Assembly (NCBI GenBank): GCA_963662175.1
Contig: OY759216.1
Coordinates: forward strand, 49,555,087-49,619,086
DNA: 64,000 nt
Direction: 5' to 3'
From: Aradus depressus
Lineage: Eukaryota; Arthropoda; Insecta; Hemiptera; Aradidae
Shown one piece after another: positions 1 to 64,000 of the stretch. The notes under the pieces are model-generated. The model was not told where the DNA came from, did not search any database, and saw only the letters and a program-made list of their open reading frames with translations. A program made the translations under genes and the position numbers. The stretch's first letter is position 1; the number at the start of each line of letters is the position of its first letter.

Positions 1-511
1 AAATGATCGAATTCATATATATTTAAATAAATGTAATATGACTTGTTTTGTACATGTACATTTATGTAACAGCTGATTGCTGATTTAGGAATCAGATGCA
101 CGGGAAATTTGAAGATCCTATTAGTAACTTGCAAGCCCTCCATTTTTAATAAAAACAATTTTTTTAGTTTATTTAATTGTTTTCTTGTTTTTTTTCTCTG
201 GCCAGGGAGGAGGGGGGGCACGCGCCCCTCTCTCCCCCTCCCCTGGCTACGCCCTTGGTTTTCATAGAATATAAATTCCATTTAAGGTTCCAGATGGCGT
301 GTAGAAAAGGTCTCCTGGAGTAGGTCCACTATTCACAGCGTTCACTTGAAAGATTGAGATTGGGACCCCACACAGTATTAGGAGAGTTAAATAATAAATA
401 TTATGTTTTAGCTTCACAAAAAGTTACTTTTGGAACATTGGGATTTCAAAAATGCATGAAGCTGGACTTGGCCCCAAAAGAGACATTATTATACAAAATG
501 ATGTGTTGCAG
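1..511. other. Intron upstream of exon 1
   Basis: AT-rich with one C/G-rich stretch (200-245). No exon or repeat recognised; the upstream coding part of the gene is outside. Confidence 0.6.
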
Positions 512-62704
<62,193 letters not shown>

Positions 62705-63104
62705 TAAGTTATTTTTTTCTACAACCCTTAATTTACACCCCTAAAACTGGCTTCCCTTATTATGATGTGAAGGTTCCCGACTTAATTCCTGAAGTTCCTG
62801 TTATTTTTTTCTAAAATTAGTTTAAAATAGGATATGCAAAGTATAAAAAAACAGATGTTGCAAAAGGATTCGTTTCAAGACGAGAAAACAATACAAAATA
62901 GAGAGATTTTCTCTTTGTTCGTCAGTGAAGAATTTTGTTGATGGAAATTCCTTGAATTCTTAGGACGAAATCTTTTATCCACCTTGTCATGGAGAATCGA
63001 GGTGTGTCTTCGTAATATAGGCAACATCAATGTCATACATTTGTTTTTTGCATTAGTTATTTTATTTTACTATGTACATTTTACATTTATATACTTCTAT
63101 AGCT

Positions 63105-63254
63105 ATACGATGTATAGGGGAAGTAATGTATTCGGACAAAAATTTGAAGCGGAGTTTTCAACGGAATTCCATGTTTTCTTGAACTCCTGATTCCAAAATT
63201 GGAAAAAGAAAATGTGTGTGTGTGTCTGTGAACACGATAACTCCAGATAGAATG

Positions 63255-63265
<11 letters not shown>
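63105..63265 (+). repeat. Family A repeat in right inverted arm
   Basis: atacgatgtataggggaagt..ttttcaacggaattccatgt..gaacacgataactccagata. Confidence 0.75.

Positions 63266-63288
<23 letters not shown>
63257..63288. repeat. (AT)n microsatellite
   Basis: Lies at the poly(A) end of the minus-strand LINE; a shorter tract is at the same place in the left arm (58737-58755). Confidence 0.88.
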
Positions 63289-63295
<7 letters not shown>

Positions 63296-63813
63296 TACAA
63301 ATATCTATTTACAATTGTATACAAATAAATACAAGCAAATGTGCTATTAGAGAGATAATGGCAATGTCAAGAGGGGAGAAATCACCCATTGGTGACACTC
63401 CCTAGTCACTGGCACTGCTGCTGCTCAGGACTCTAGAACATTGACGCTTAAGCCGTCGTTGGGGAAATATGGCAGAATGGAGGGCACGGACCAGAGGATT
63501 ATTGTGGGAACTAAGAAGGGAAAATAATTTTTTATATTTGGATTTAGCGACTTCAGTAATGAAAGGTACGTTAAGGTCAGTGAGAAGAGTTTTGTTGGAG
63601 ACGTAATAGGGAGCATTAGCTATTTACGAAGGATTTTGGATTGAAAGGATTGAATGCGCTGGAGATTGGAATCCTTGGCAGAACCCCAGAGTTCAAGTCC
63701 GTAAGTCCACATAGGTTTCAGTACTGCGTTGTATACAAGTCGTTTTGTTTTCAAAGTTAATGAGGCCTAGATAGCGGACTTCGTTTTTCAAAGGTATGGG
63801 ATTTTTGTTAAGG
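63276..63813 (-). mobile_element. Jockey-type LINE 3' end (right arm copy)
   Basis: Same element as 58105-58735, on the minus strand, with about 100 bp of ORF2 deleted after NPIPLKNEVRYLGLI. The poly(A) end abuts an (AT)n tract at 63257-63290. Confidence 0.78.
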
Positions 63814-63819
63814 TACACT

Positions 63820-63900
63820 AAAATGATTCTATCGATACGAAATTTTATATGTAAGATCAACCCCCTATAAGGACGACACGAATTAACTTTCAGCGTTATT
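63820..63900 (+). repeat. Family A fragment
   Basis: gattctatcgatacgaaatt..ataaggacgacacgaattaa. Confidence 0.65.
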
Positions 63901-63924
63901 TTTATCGAGTTTCCAGATTTTTGC

Positions 63925-64000
63925 CAGGGCATTAACTACGAGGTCATATCGCCTACTGCCATGAGCCCGACTCTATTCTGATAGTCCAAATGTTGCCTAC
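63925..64000 (-). repeat. SINE copy running off the window
   Basis: cattaactacgaggtcatat..atgagcccgactctattctg; lacks the crossing block. Confidence 0.65.

Overview
The window is a piece of an insect nuclear genome, AT-rich and crowded with repeats. It holds one recognisable host gene on the + strand, split into 15 exons with large introns. The spliced fragment is 2,568 nt (about 855 codons, about 4% of the window). It runs Ig - linker - Ig - linker - Ig - linker - Ig - FN3 - protein kinase. The kinase has the HLDLKPEN catalytic loop and INYEPIG / SPFMG / DFDDEAFD blocks typical of myosin light chain kinases, so the gene is called a Stretchin-Mlck / MLCK orthologue. All 14 junctions have GT..AG borders and matching phases. 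The gene is open at both ends: the first exon here is internal, and the last stops inside the kinase C-lobe. Repeat types and the (CCTAA)n-like SINE tails fit an arthropod, perhaps a hemipteran; that is inference.

Layout: 1-2031 first Ig domain (2 exons). Intron to 13690 holds a 6.5 kb non-autonomous Helitron-like element (2121-8606, minus) whose interior is a 12-unit satellite resembling a tRNA-derived SINE. 13691-16683 a 21-codon cassette exon and an Ig in a single exon. 16684-28257 an 11.6 kb intron with a Tc1/mariner remnant (18614-19517), a second Helitron-like element (22608-24983, plus) and an RNase-H LINE 3' end (26243-27319). 28258-40045 an acidic/basic linker exon and two more Ig domains over 5 exons. 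40046-49568 a long intron and the FN3 domain (2 exons). 56483-62703 four kinase exons.

The introns carry more than 20 copies of a tRNA-derived SINE (several with target-site duplications, some nested), about 18 copies of another dispersed family with a terminal hairpin and a GGTGAATCACC motif, five Jockey-type LINE 3' ends, a hAT fragment with a BED zinc finger, TIR/MITE elements and foldback palindromes.

The two most notable points: (1) a recent 1.2-1.3 kb inverted duplication (58105-59424 versus 62592-63813) that placed a reverse-oriented copy of most of the last kinase exon in an upstream kinase intron, flanking exon 14 with long inverted repeats; (2) a SINE-like sequence amplified into a satellite inside a Helitron.
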